64,000 nt of DNA, taken from Eretmocerus hayati. Lineage: Eukaryota; Arthropoda; Insecta; Hymenoptera; Aphelinidae. Of this stretch, positions 1 through 11,660 are shown one piece after another. The translations under genes were made by a program, and so were the position numbers. The stretch spans positions 96,446,501 to 96,510,500 of the forward strand of contig CM056743.1 in the NCBI GenBank assembly GCA_029851415.1, given 5' to 3'. The notes beneath the pieces are model-generated. The model saw only the letters and a program-made list of their open reading frames with translations, was not told where the DNA came from and searched no databases. Position 1 is the first letter of the stretch. The number at the start of each line of letters is the position of its first letter.

Positions 1-468
1 AGCGAGCAAGGCAATATCGCTAGTTTATCATTAAAGTACAAAATCACTCTGCTGACGATAACCAACGGCCTACACAACGTCTGCGGGACCACTTCTAGTT
101 TCGATTTTCACAAGTTTCGACGACACAATTCATCAAGCATGATAGTATTATGAATATTTACACACTGCCGTGTGCTAAGGCAACCGGACGAGTCCGCGCG
201 ATTTCTCCATAAGCCGACTGCACTGAGGTGCTGCGGCTGGCCTGCAAGCGTCGTGGCAGTCTAGTCTCGGTGGCAATAAGGCTACCAGAGTCACTCCATA
301 AGGGTCCTGGTATCAAGGTGGATTGAGTTAAATCTCTGCGAGTCATCGTATTGGTGTCCAGTGAAACCAAACACTTCTAAGTACCCGTATCGCAGACAGA
401 TTCAACTGAGGGCCAGGACTAGACCACAAGATGGATACTCCGATCAGTCACGCCGTAACAACCCAAGA
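1..468. other. unassigned sequence
   Basis: No gene, RNA or transposon end was recognised here. Open frames are short and overlap on both strands. The stretch leads into the tandem repeat that begins at 469. Confidence 0.4.
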
Positions 469-1065
469 AGGACAAGCATCCCTACGAGCCAGCCAAATCC
501 GAGATCCAGTGCGAGGGCAAACAAGGCAGAGCCTCTGTTTGTCTTCGCATCAGTGTCTACTGATCTGGTACTCTCGCGAGGTTCCGTGTCGCAAGCTGAT
601 TGGCCCGAAGGCCATTTCTACTTCACGATACGGAAACCTTGAGATGACTGGCCCCAACGACTCAAGTAGGACAAGTATCCCTAGGAGCGAACCAAATCCG
701 AGATCCGGTGCGAGGGCAAACAAGGCAGAGCCTCTGTTTGTCTTTGCATCGGTGTCTACTGATCCGGTACTCTTGCGAGGTTCCGTATCGCAAGTTGATT
801 GGCCCGAAGGCCATTTCTACTTCACAATACGGAAACCTTGAGATGAATGGCCCCAACGACGCAAGTAGGACAAGTATCCTCAGAAGCGAACCAAATCCGA
901 GATCAGGTGCGAGGGCAAACAATGCAGAGCCTCTGTTTGTCTTCGCATCGGCGTCTACTGATCCGGTACTCTTGCGAGGTTCCGTATCGCAAGCTGATTG
1001 GCCTGAAGGCCGTTTCTACTTCACGATACGGTATCCTTGTGATAACTGTCCAGAGTGTCACGTAT
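469..1065. repeat. three tandem copies of a 199-bp repeat
   Basis: The phrase AGGACAAGYATCC recurs at 469, 668 and 867, giving a constant period of 199 bp over three copies. Each copy also holds GCAGAGCCTCTGTTTGTCTT and GCGAGGTTCCGT. The overlapping open frames on both strands arise because the repeat has few stops; they are not treated as genes. Confidence 0.9.
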
Positions 1066-2690
1066 GAATTCCATGTTACGCACGGAAAAGGGCCTTGTTG
1101 CATTTGATATTTCCCCCGAATCCTCAAGCCTGAATGGTATCGTCACTTCGAGCCGTAGAGAATTATCACTGATTCCATTCCAGTTCTCATTCCGAAACAG
1201 TAGTCATTCTTCGAAAAGGAACTCCCCATCTCCAAGCATGCTTGCATGTCATCGTTGCCTTTCAGTGTGATCCCGTCCCGAAAATCATAGTGGGCCCATG
1301 TATGATTTTCGGAATAATCGGGTCCAGCAATATCGAATTGAACATAATATTTCAAATGCATCGCATGTAATTCTCAGTTCAGTTCCCTGACAAGATGAAG
1401 TATTTCTTTATCCGAAGAATAATATATCTATAGCCGATTCTCTTTCGTTTTTTCATCTCCATCTCTCTTCTGCGCGTTCTGTTAAAGTAAAAGTCGACTT
1501 CCTAAGTCATTTCAAGAGTTGCCCGTGGAAGAACGCGATTCTCCTATCAAAAAATCTGCTCAAACTTCAATCGTTAGGACGTTCCTGCAATTCACCTATG
1601 AACCTGGGAAAGGCAATTGCAATCTGGTAAACTTCTTCATGAAGTTCACTATCGCGTAAGAGGTAATATATTGTATGGTTGGCATTGAAGCCATTCTACT
1701 CCTAGTGATCATCGAAATTCTATACAGCACCTGCACGCATCAAAATCATTCAGGTTCTCCAAAGAGCCATGGATCTTGGGTGGTGATCACGATCGTGCAC
1801 TCCTGCAAGCATCCGATGACCCTTTCACACGGAGCGAAGATTCATAGCAGCACCAGAATCAATGTACATCTATAGGTCAAGAGAAATCAGACTATGATTA
1901 TGTATAGTTACTCCTCTTTCTGATAAGTTTCGACAATGAATAAGTGCAGAGTCTGTATTTCAACCGATAAAATTTACAAGTCAAATACTATCCCTCCAAT
2001 CAATGCAGCGTCTCATCGTTCTATGCTTTCCATCATGAATTTCGAGTTGCATCGTATCTTATATGATTGCAACGTATCGCCATTCTATGGGCTCATCGTG
2101 AATAGAAAAATGGACATACATCGGAATGTTGATGCGAGTGGGAAATCCAAGGCTCAAACTCAGCAATTTTTATAGTACGGTCGTTGAAGTCATTACAAAA
2201 ACGGTGTACCCGATCGGTCAACGCCCACAATACCCAACCTATTGGTTTCTCTAGAGAGAAAGCTTTGTTTCCATCCGAGCAAAATTTTGATCAAATTTTC
2301 CACTAAAACCAATATTTTCTTCAACAAAATTCCGTTTATCTGAAAAAGCCTTTGACCATTCTCTTCCTCTCGCCAAAATCTATCAACTGTAGGTAACACT
2401 TTTCCTCCTAATGGCCTTCCAAATCCGTCAGAGACTCATCTTTGCACCCCTTTTTCCGTGTGTGTGTGTGTTGTTTTTTATCGGACACGCTTTCTCTTTT
2501 ACTGTTCACTATATCAATTTTTGGCTTTCTATAAGTTGTACAGAATCCAATTTCTGAGAGCCCAGTGATTTGGCAGCTTTCAGCTCCCAGTCAAATTCAA
2601 TCCATGGGGTTTTTAGAGCAAAATAGCTCAAATTTCGACTCTTAATACATAAATATCTTTTTCTCACACGGTCTCACCATGAATTGAGTC
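1066..2690. other. intergenic, no gene seen
   Basis: AT-rich sequence with short scattered frames only. There is a small (GT)n tract near 2459-2472. No coding similarity, RNA gene or transposon terminus was recognised. Confidence 0.4.
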
Positions 2691-3580
2691 ACCTCAACTA
2701 TGATTTTTTCTGCATGATCTATCGATTGGTTAATACCGAAATTTTATAAAATCTTCGAGATCTCAAATTTTCGAAAAAATCAAAATTTCCACCAAAAACT
2801 CCATTTTGACCCTTTTTAACCCCCCTGCATCCAAATTCCGTCTCAATCAAACAATGGACATCATCCAAAAAACCTCAGACTAGATGGCCCAAATCCCTCT
2901 AAAAAGCTTCCTCTAAAGAATAACTCAAAAAATAATGGGGAATTTTTCTTAATATTCATTTTTTCCTCGTACCTTCTTTTGTGACTCATTCATCTCAATT
3001 TCAATGACCTAAACTATGGTTTTTTCTGCATTATCTATCGATTGGTTGATACCGAAATTCTATTCAGTCTTCTTAAATCTCAAATTTTCGAGAGAATCAA
3101 AATTTTTATCAAAAATTTCATTTTGACCCTTTTCAAACCCACTGCATTGAAGTTCCGTCTCAACCAATCGATGGATATTGTTAAAAAACCTCAGTCTAGA
3201 TGGCCTGAATCTCTCTAAGAAGCTTCCTCGAAAGAATAACTCAAAAGATAGTAGAACATTTGGATTAATATTCATTTTCCCCTCGTATCATCCTTTACGA
3301 CTCATTTATCTCAATTTTAATGATCTTAAGACTTACTTATGCGCCATTCTGAATCGATTGGCTGATACGAAACTTTCATAAAATCCGTAAAACATTATTC
3401 AAATGAAGATCCTTTCGGGAGAAGGAAATTTCCACAAAGGATTCCAGTTTAATCATCTATCGACTATATCAAAATTTTCTCGCAACCAAACAATAGATAT
3501 TGTTGGAAAAACCTTCTTTTAGATGACCCAAATCTCTCTGAAATGCTTCCTCAAAAGAAAAACTTAAAATATAGGGTACT
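2690..3580. repeat. degenerate tandem repeat, period about 315 bp
   Basis: Two well-matched units and a decayed third unit share ACTATGRTTTTTTCTGCA, an ATCTATCGATTGGTT core, TCATTTTGACCCTTTT and AGCTTCCTC-AAAGAATAACTCAAA in the same order. Landmarks near 2697 and 3013 give the period. The third copy, from about 3320, is strongly diverged. Confidence 0.75.
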
Positions 3581-5500
3581 TCCTTTTTCGTTAAAATTAT
3601 TATCATATAACGCCGTGAGAGAGCATTCTGCTAATCACTTTTAGCAGCGTATTTGGAGATTACACAACGAATGATTTTCAAATCTCTGAGCTCGATATCT
3701 CAGAGATGGGGGTTTTGAATGAACGTATGCTCCGACAATTTTCAAGCTTATTGCATACATTTCTAAATGGTATCTGTAGTTTTCGCTTTAACTCTGCAGC
3801 TTTCTGTAGTTCCAACACTTTATCATGGGAATGATGCATTTTGCATCTCACGCTCTTATCCGAATGAAATGGGGAATTTTGAGAGATACTCACTCTCATC
3901 TGGTTGCTACACTACATCACTGGCAATCTTGGTGAGAAATCTCACTCAAGAATTTTATGAGAGCAAAACTTATTTTCGGGAAGTACTTTTGTAACTACGG
4001 TTAGTTTCGAATCATGAGTGTGAAAACTGTGATATTGGGGCCATTTTGTCATGAACAGAAATGTATCCGTTGTCTTGGTAATTGAATTATGCATCGATAA
4101 TTAACTGATGGCGATATTTTACAAGCAGATGTACCGTGTTTCGCTCATTATAACCTCATAATTTCATAATTTTTATAATTTTTTTTTGCTCTGAAACATA
4201 GCTTATACTTGGAGGGTGGCTTAGATTCCTAGAAAAATTTTTGATCGTCAAGTATCTAGATTCATTTTTATCAAGTATAGAAATCAAAAGTCATCCGAAT
4301 TTACAAATAAGATGTCATTTAGTATGATGATGAAATGTTATTGAAGAATGAAAATGGAATTTATACATGAATGAAACAAAAGTCACTCGAATAAAACGTC
4401 AACAATTATCTAGACCCGGAACATCATATGGCTCAAGAACATCTTGAAAAAAACTGGCCGGGCCTCAAATTTTGCAAGATAATCTATTAGCCAGTTATAG
4501 GTTCTGTAGCAAAATCGAGGTCGGCACGCAGTTCTTTTGCAATCGATTTGCCTTGACCCGCTGATTACAAATATCTAATTTTCAGCCCGAAGATCTTGGT
4601 CAGTTTTTTTTTATCAACAAAATACTACACAATCTATCGTTTTTAGTGCATAGATACAGAAGTTTTGGTCGGAGAGAAAGATTTTTCGGAGAAAAAAATG
4701 TTGCGTCTGACATCGTCTACATAATTCATGCGATAGATTGTTGAAATTTACATTTGCCGTGGCAAAAAGCAAGTTTTTGAGCGTCTGTGTGCAAATGAGT
4801 CGTTTGCACACTATTTTTCGCTTTTCATTTCCTCACAGAAGATCAAAAAACATAGTATGATACTCGAGCGCAACGGTATTTGCTTCCTCGTGACTATTTA
4901 GACCCTCGCCTGCGGCTCGGGCCTGAAAAAGCCACTCGAAGTGAGTGCGTATTTTTCCAAGTTCTCGCAAAAAATCATGATTCGGCACAAAAAACTGTTA
5001 TTAACATTGATGAATCAGGATTTCCAAGGTCATGGTCTAGTCAAATAGATCTATGATAGCGCTTCGGATAATCGAAGGAGAGACTATGAAACCTTCCAAA
5101 ACATGAGTTATCTACGCAGACCCTCCTAGCGCCCGAGCTACTGCGTGCAGATATGCGTGCACGTAGAATATCAAATGCCGAATTCTGTAACACTTTTTGT
5201 GCAATTGAAAATAAAATCTTATTCCCGCGAGAATTTATTTGCAATAAGCCGCCATTTTGTTGAAAAATTCATCGCGATCCCGAATCAACGTTATATCCTC
5301 AAAGATACATCGAAGACAATATCCTCAGAATTTGGAAACTCAAGATGCAAAACTCGCGGAGATTCGACAAGTTTAAGTTAAAAATTCTGAAATTCTCGAA
5401 AGCGGGCAAAACGCGTTTTTGTTAATGAAAAAATATGTTTTGTATGTCCAAAATCGTGTTAAACTTCACTGGAGGTTCATCTGCGAGTGTATGATCGATT
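3581..5500. other. intergenic, no gene seen
   Basis: No convincing coding sequence. Around 4900-4920 lies CTCGCCTGCGGCTCGGGCC, followed by a short self-complementary segment (CACTCGAAGTGAGTG). The same GC-rich phrase recurs near 57644 in another hairpin, so it is probably part of a dispersed repeat. Confidence 0.4.
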
Positions 5501-5559
5501 TCAAAAGGTTCTGTTGGTTTCCTGAATCATGTCAATTTTTTGATTTCCAGAGTGTTTCT

Positions 5560-5837
5560 GCCTTCCGCTACGGAGAGCGGCGAGATTTTGCCGTTCTCCG
5601 CGACGAGCGGGGTCGATCGTTTACACGCTGCCGTAGTACGGCTTTCAATGCAAGTGTATAAGTCCCGAGAATTAAATAACGCGCGCCGCAGCCAGCCGCA
5701 GCTGCGCACGGCAGATAGCAGCAGACAGTACATCACAATGCGCGAAGACAACAAGTCTCGTAGCCGCCCCTCTGCGGGAAAATCGTGGCTTCCTCGTGAA
5801 AATGAGTGTGTCCGGGTCGAATGGAAGTGAGCCTGTT
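5560..5837 (+). promoter_or_regulatory. GC/CpG-rich patch that resembles a promoter with a short coding start
   Basis: This patch is clearly richer in CpG than its surroundings. It contains an AT-rich box (TTAAATAA near 5673), a CAGT initiator-like site (CAGACAGTAC near 5725) and an ATG at 5802 that opens twelve codons up to the Polinton insertion point. Inside the Polinton the frame stops after four codons. Beyond the right target duplication the same frame continues for about 34 codons to a stop near 30840, with GTGAGC (a possible 5' splice site) at the junction. A host first exon interrupted by the Polinton is therefore possible, but chance is not excluded. Confidence 0.3.
5832..5837. repeat. 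left target-site duplication of the Polinton (CCTGTT)
   Basis: CCTGTT directly precedes the left inverted repeat and recurs at 30724-30729 directly after the right one. Six base pairs is the duplication length known for Polinton/Maverick integrases. Confidence 0.93.
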
Positions 5838-5900
5838 AGTAGTATGGGCTAGACGGGTTCTGCGGCTCTACCTTACCGACACTCGATCGGTAAAGCAGAT
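5838..5900 (+). repeat. left terminal inverted repeat of the Polinton
   Basis: It matches the reverse complement of 30661-30723 with about seven mismatches over 63 bp, then similarity stops. Inside is a stem TTACCGA-N7-TCGGTAA (5873-5893), which is kept in the right repeat although the loop sequence differs. Confidence 0.93.
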
Positions 5901-6136
5901 GTCTATATTACCAATAGTCGGTATTGCCACAGACATCCGTCTAGCCCTTTTTTTTAAAAGAGGGGAAAATGCATTACGCGCGATAGGAGAGCTCCTGCTC
6001 TCCCCTGTGTGGGACTCCCAAATTGGTATACCCACTAAAAACCCCTCTAGTCTCAAACTTTCTCCATTATGTGCAGCTGCTAAATGCTATGTGAGACTTT
6101 AAATGATTGTGCTGGCTAGCAGCTCATCCAATGTGT

Positions 6137-6455
6137 GGTGGTTCGATTCTGGAGAGCATGAGGAGGTAGCGATGTCGGTTAGCTCCAATTTGATTACCGC
6201 ACTGACCGGCTTGAATATGAACAATCTCCCTCACTGTGTGGCTGTCAACACTTTCCTGATCATGAAAAGTTCAGTGTATAACATACATCAACGGTAGTTC
6301 GAGAGAGCTGGAGAAACATTGTGCTCAAATGATACAAGAGCACGATACAGCCACATCATGAGGGAAATTGTTCACATTCAAGCCGGTCAGTGCGGTAATC
6401 AAATTGGAGCTAACCGACATCGCTACCTCCTCATGCTCTCCAGAATCGAACCACC
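6137..6455. repeat. 109-bp inverted repeat carrying beta-tubulin exon 1 in both arms
   Basis: Arms at 6137-6245 and 6347-6455 are near-identical reverse complements around a 101-bp spacer. Each arm holds the start of a beta-tubulin coding exon plus about 44 bp of unrelated sequence ending in a GGTTCGATTCTGG phrase. The unit sits between the left Polinton end and the first structural gene. Captured cargo that was then inverted and duplicated is the simplest reading. Confidence 0.85.
6358..6413 (+). pseudogene. captured beta-tubulin first-exon fragment (plus-strand copy)
   Basis: The right arm encodes MREIVHIQAGQCGNQIGA, the highly conserved beta-tubulin N-terminus (including the autoregulatory MREI start and the nucleotide-binding GQCGNQ motif), from an ATG at 6358. 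Homology ends two bases into the next codon (GCT AA), which is close to the usual end of insect beta-tubulin exon 1; unrelated sequence follows. The left arm holds the same 18 codons on the minus strand (about 6181-6234) but its ATG is changed to GTG. No further tubulin exon is present, so this is a fragment and not a working tubulin gene. Confidence 0.85.
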
Positions 6456-6546
6456 TCATGAAACTATCATCCCTCCCACTCCTTCAATGGGAGAGTTAGT
6501 CCCTCACCATCCCACCTCCTTCAATACTCAGCATCGAGCATGCGCA

Positions 6547-6963
6547 TTAGACTTTTTTTGTCTGAGACTTCTTTCTAGTCTTATTAACTTGACCATTTGT
6601 AGAACATTTAGATGTATGTGTGCAATTTTGATCACACCCATTCGAAATGTTCGTTTGAGTGGTCTGCGCCTCGTTTTGTACGTTGTTCATCACTCGAATG
6701 ATGTAATTACGAACATCGAGAGATCCTTGGAGAGGAATTAGGGGTAAGTGGAACTCAATACCCTCAGAGATGTTAAACACATCTCGAATGATTTGGATCG
6801 ACCCATCACTCCTCGTGACCGGGTAGATTCTGATGATGTCGAGATCGCGCATCGTGACAGACTGTGGATCGAGCCCGTAGAACGTCGTATTTATAGCTCT
6901 AGTGACCGATGGTGAACGTGAAGAGAGGATGAAAGGGGGGGATGCATCACTTGAATTTTGCAA
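6547..6963 (-). CDS. hypothetical Polinton protein downstream of the capsid gene (138 aa)
   Basis: An intact frame starts 35 bp beyond the capsid stop and reads in the same direction, so it is probably the last gene of the minus-strand morphogenesis cluster. The middle (about residues 30-95) looks globular, with alternating hydrophobic positions. The C-terminal 45 residues are polar, with several cysteines (CDQNCTHTSKC) and a basic end (KTRKKSQTKK). I do not recognise the family. A virion-associated or fibre-like role would be guesswork from position only. Confidence 0.5.
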   Translation of the reverse strand: MQNSSDASPPFILSSRSPSVTRAINTTFYGLDPQSVTMRDLDIIRIYPVTRSDGSIQIIRDVFNISEGIEFHLPLIPLQGSLDVRNYIIRVMNNVQNEAQTTQTNISNGCDQNCTHTSKCSTNGQVNKTRKKSQTKKV

Positions 6964-6997
6964 TGTGTAATGAGTGATTAATGATTTATTGACTTTT

Positions 6998-7708
6998 TTA
7001 GGTGACTGTTCTCACGTCACCACTTATTGGGTTATATTTGACAACGCGATCGTGAAGGATCAAACAATACGCTGTGGTTTCTTTCGGGATATTTTCATCA
7101 GCCCCAAATTCGATACGAACATCGACGGCTGCTTCCTTGAGAGATTTGTTTTGTTGTGAACAGTCAATTACAATAAGAGGCGCTATGGACTTGAAAGTAC
7201 TCCTACTCAATAGTCGACCAAATTTATCATCCTCATCACCGTAATAAGATCTTTGGAAATCTATGTACATCTGATACAAGATCGCATATCTGTCTTCGTC
7301 AAAGTTGACGTCAAGATTCCCATACGGATAGTATTGAGAGTTGGGGAACAGTTTAACGTTCGTGATATTACAGTGATCAAACTGACTCATATTTTTACTC
7401 CTAGACCCTTTCCTGTCAGTCTGAAAGGCTAAAATTACGTAACGAGGTTTCTCCAATTGATTCGAATTTTTTACTGTCCAGACATGCTTAGAGGTTTCAG
7501 GTAACATGGGGTATTCATATAAATCCCACGATCTGAAACCCATTGTGATCGGGTTGTCTCGACGTATATTATTCAACAGCTGTATTTTACGCTTATCAGA
7601 TGGTGTCACGTAAGGCATACGCCACTCTATTCAGTTAATTTTCACCACAAAATCTTCATATACTTGTACACCCGCAGCATTCGCAACCTTAGTTTGAATT
7701 ATTGCAGG
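6998..7708 (-). pseudogene. major capsid protein, C-terminal half (split by a transposon)
   Basis: This is the C-terminal part of the Polinton double-jelly-roll major capsid protein. It is recognised by the IEWRMPYVTPSD segment, a hallmark of the second jelly roll in Polinton capsids, and by the following LLN-NI and PRYVI-AFQT strands. The frame enters from the transposon boundary at 7709 and has one in-frame TGA at 7631-7633 before reading openly to the stop at 6998. The N-terminal half lies at 12841-13375. With the nested element removed and one TA kept, the two halves are in the same frame, which shows they were one gene. The gene cannot give a full capsid protein now. Confidence 0.9.
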
Positions 7709-7710
7709 TA

Positions 7711-8027
7711 CACCGTGTTTCAAAAGGTGTGTACATACCGTAACAGGGAGTTAGGAAAAATTTTGTATTTTCAGAAAAGTTTTTTGAGAAGTTTTGTAAT
7801 AATTTTCAGATTTTGTAACTTTCAATAGAAAGAGTCACTTTTATCATTACATTTGTAATGTTTGAAATTTGGCGGCAATTGTTTGTTGTGTAATGATTCA
7901 CCACTAATCATTACATAAACAATATGTAATGATTAGTGTAATGCTTTCGAGGTTATGTGTATTGAATAGTAAAGAGAGCTCGAAATTATCCCGGCAGCAT
8001 AATACGGCAAAGTCGGCAACGGGAGGT
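7711..8027 (+). repeat. left inverted repeat of the nested transposon
   Basis: Nearly identical to the reverse complement of 12522-12838. It includes repeated TGTAATG/CATTACA motifs (around 7850-7940) that can pair internally. Similarity ends after the GGCAAAGTCGGCAACGG phrase. Confidence 0.9.
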
Positions 8028-8039
8028 CAAAGGAAAACG

Positions 8040-9544
8040 ACTCTCGCATTTCTCCTCGACCATAGGAATTTCTCGTGTGCGCAAAAATTGCACACTGAGT
8101 GTACTCGAAGCCCGGAATCATAAGCTCATGTTGGCCATGGGAAATTCTCGCGTGCGCGGACAAGTCCCAATTTAACGTACGCGAGGCACAACATCAGAAC
8201 ACCAGCAGTTCACCTCGACCATAGAAATCCCTCGCGTGCGCGAGCTTTCTACAACTAGGCGTACGCGAGCTCAAGAACAAGAGCGTATCTCGTCCGTGGG
8301 AATTTCTCGCGTGCGCGAAAAATTTCCGTCTCAAACTGCGTGAGGCCCAACATCAGAAACTTACGTCGGACTTAGAAAATTCTGGCGTGCGCGAAAAATT
8401 CTCAACTTCGCGTGCGCGAGGCTCAACATCGAAACTTTAGCAGTTCACCTCGACCATGTGAATGTCTCGCGCACGAGAGAATTTCCACACAGAGTGTACG
8501 CGAGGTCCGCAATCAGAAGCTCTTATCGGCCGAGGGAAATTCTCACGTGCGCGAAAAGCTTCCAATTTAGGGGACTTGAGGCCCAACATCAAAACTCTTC
8601 ACCTCGACCGAGAAAATTCCTCGCGTGCGCGTGCATTTCCCAACTAAGCGAACGCGATACTCAAAATCAGGAGCATATCTCGGCCGTGGGAATTTCTCAC
8701 GTGGCGGAAAATTTCCAATTTAGCGTGCGCGAGGCCCAACATGAAAGGATTATCTCGGGCGTGGAAAATCCTCGCGTGCGCGAAAAATTCTCAGCTTAGC
8801 GTGCGCGAGACCCAACATCAAGACTCCAGCAGTTCGACTTGACCATTGGCATTCCTCGCGTGCGCGAACCTTCCCCAACTATACGTGTGCGAAGCTCAGA
8901 ATGTGAGGCTTATCTCAGTCGTAGAAACTTCTCACGTGCGCGGAAAATTCCCAAACGCGAGTGCGAGCTTAAAAATTGAAACTTTAGAATTCACTTCGAC
9001 CACAGGAATTCCTCGCGTGCGCGAAAATAACCACAGTGAATGTACGTGAGGCCAAGATTCATAAGCTCATGTTGGCCATGGGAAATTCTCGCGTGCGCGA
9101 ACAATTTCCAAGTCAACGTACGCGAGGCACAAAATCAGAACACCAGCAGTTCACCTCGACCAAGGAAATCCCTCGCGTGCGTGAGCAATCTACAACTAAG
9201 CGTACGCAAGCTCAAGAACATGAGGGTATCTCGACCATGGAAATTTCTCGCGTGCGCGAAAAATTTCCATCTCAAACTGCGTGAGGCCCAACATCAGAAA
9301 CTTACGTCGGACTCAGAAAATTCTGGCGTGCGCAAAAAATTCTCAACTTCGCGTGCGCGAGGCTCAACATCAAAACTTCAGCAGTTCACCTCGACCATGG
9401 GAATTTCTTGCGCACGAGAGAATTTCCGCACAGAGTGTACGCGAGGTCGAAAATCCGAAGCTCTAGTCGGCCGGGGAAAATTCTCACTAATTTGTACAAT
9501 GTCCCGGCTAGATTGGACCGAGAGTCCATAGTCGAAATAAACAA

Positions 9545-9578
<34 letters not shown>

Positions 9579-11660
9579 CAGCTGTGGAAATTTCTCGCGT
9601 GCGCGAAGAATTTTCAACTAAACGTGCGCGAAACCGAACATTAGAGGCTTACCTCGAATGTAGGAAATTCTCGCGTGCGCGAAGAATTCTCCAATCACCG
9701 TGCGCAAGGCTCAACATCGAAACTCTTGCATTTCTCCTCGACCATAGGAATTTCCCGTGTGCGCGAAAATTGCACACTGAGTGTACTCGGAGCCCGGAAT
9801 CATAAGCTCATGTCGGCCATCGGAAATCCTCGCGTGCGCGAACAATTCCCAACTTCGCGTACGCGAGGTACAACATCAGAGGCTTACCTCGGAAGTTGAA
9901 AATTCTCGCGTGTGCGAAAGATTCTAAAATTAGCGTGCGTGAGGCTCGATATCGAAACTTCAGCAGTTCACCTCGACCATGGGGATTTCCCGCGCACGAG
10001 AGAATTACCACGCAAATTGTACGCAAGGCCTGAAATCAGAAGCTCGAGGCGCGCGAGAAAATCTCAACTTAGCGTACGGGAAACTCAAGGTTCAGGATTC
10101 ATTTTGCTCAAGAAAATTGCTCGCTCGCGTAAGACCCATTACCAGAAGCTCCTTTCGGTTGTTTCGCGTGCGAAATTCTTTTTTCTCGAGTATCAAATGG
10201 CGAGAAATCACTAAATTAGCGTGCGCGAGGCTCATCGAAACTTTAACAGTTCAGCTCGACCAAATTACCGTGCTCGAGGCCCAACATAAAAGGCTTACTT
10301 GAGGCGTGAAGAATTCTCGCGTGCGCGAAAAATTCTCAGCTTAGTGTGCGCGAGACCCAACATCAAGACTCGAACAGTTCGACTTGACCATTGGAATTCC
10401 TCGCGTGCGCGAGCCTTCCCGAACAATACCTGTGCAAAGCTCAGAATGTGAGGCTTATCTCAGTCGTAGAAAATTCTCACGTGCGCGGAAAATTCCCAAC
10501 TTGGCGTGCGCGAGCCTAAACATCGAAACTTCAGAAGTCCACCTTGACGATACGAATTCCTCGCGAGCGCGAAGATGACCACACTGAATGTACGTGAGGC
10601 TCAGAATCATAAGCTCATGTCGGCCATGGGGAATTCTCGCGTGCGCGAACATTCCCAACTCAACGTACGCGAGGCACAACATCAAAACTTTAGCAGTTCA
10701 CCTCGACCAAGGGAATCCCTCGCGTGCGTGAGCATTCTACAACTAAGCGTACGCGAAGCTCAAGAACATGATCGTATCTCAGCCGTCGAAATTTTATCGC
10801 GTGCGCCAAGAACTTCCAACTTAACGTGCGCGAGGCCCAACATCAGAGGCTTATCTCAAACGTAGAAATTTGTCGCGTGCGCGGAAAATTCCCAACTAAG
10901 CGTGCGCGAGGCACAACATCAAAATTTTCGCATTTCACCTCGACCATGGGAATTTCTCGTGTGCACGAAAATTGCACACTGAGTGTACTCGAGGGCCGGA
11001 ATCATGAGCTCAATGCGCGCGAGAATTCCAAACTTAGCGGGTGCGAGGGCAACATCTGAGGTTCATCTCGGTCTCGCGTACGCTCAGCTGCGAATCTTTC
11101 CGCGCACGCAAGAATTTACCACGGCCAAGAGAAGCAGCTCCTAATAATGCGTCTCGCGTAAGCTGATCCGGAAAAGTCTCGCGCACGCGTTAAATTTCCA
11201 TGATCGAAATGAAGTACCCAACTTGGGTCTTGTGTACGCTGAGCTGGGAAATTTTGCGCGCACCTGAAAATTTTCCTTGATCAAGAGGAGCTTCTTATGT
11301 CGGATCCCGCGTAGGCTAAGTTGGGATACTTTCCTTGCACGCGAGAATTCCCCACAGCCGAGAGAAGCTTCTGATGCGTGTGCGAGAGAATTTCTTCCAT
11401 GGTCGGAGTTAAGTCCCGAATTTGGTCTCGCGTATGCTAAGCTGGGAAATTTCTCGCGGGCGCGAGAATTTTCCCCGGCTGATCTGGGGTCTCGCGTGAG
11501 CCAAGTTGGAAACTCGCACACGCGAGAATTCACCACGGCCGAAGAGAGCTCCTGGTGTTGGGCCTCGCGCACGCGAGAAATCCACCTGGGCTCTCTCGAG
11601 AGAAGGTCTATTTCCCTTTTATGGGATTTTGCGTACACGAAACGGCTGTCTCGCCTGCGC
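8040..11660. repeat. CpG-rich tandem array, about 80-bp spacing, with higher-order repeats
   Basis: The core CTCGCGTGCGCGA recurs about every 80 bp for 3.6 kb, alternating with AACNNCGCGTACGCGAGGC and CAGTTCACCTCGACCATGG. Longer blocks repeat at about 8118, 9060, 9800 and 10606, which indicates higher-order units of roughly 740-940 bp. From about 11080 the units appear in inverted orientation. A (CTAT)n tract interrupts at about 9545-9578. The many short open frames across the array come from the low stop density and are not genes. Confidence 0.88.

Noticed and set aside
6114..6153. tRNA-like A and B boxes (TGGCTAGCAG and GGTTCGATTC) near the tubulin palindrome
   Set aside because: No cloverleaf can be folded around them and the spacing is poor; possibly a SINE scrap, but unsupported.
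6319..6741. 140-codon frame beginning upstream of the beta-tubulin start
   Set aside because: It only joins the tubulin fragment to unrelated sequence antisense to the 138-aa Polinton gene; no tubulin exon 2 follows.
8458..10865. Overlapping frames with repeated ARENF/VREAQ peptides
   Set aside because: They are translations of the tandem array in several frames and both directions; no independent start or domain.
8040..11660. CRISPR-like appearance (regular repeats with spacers)
   Set aside because: Spacers are themselves repeated, the unit has degenerate sub-repeats, and the array sits inside a eukaryotic DNA transposon.
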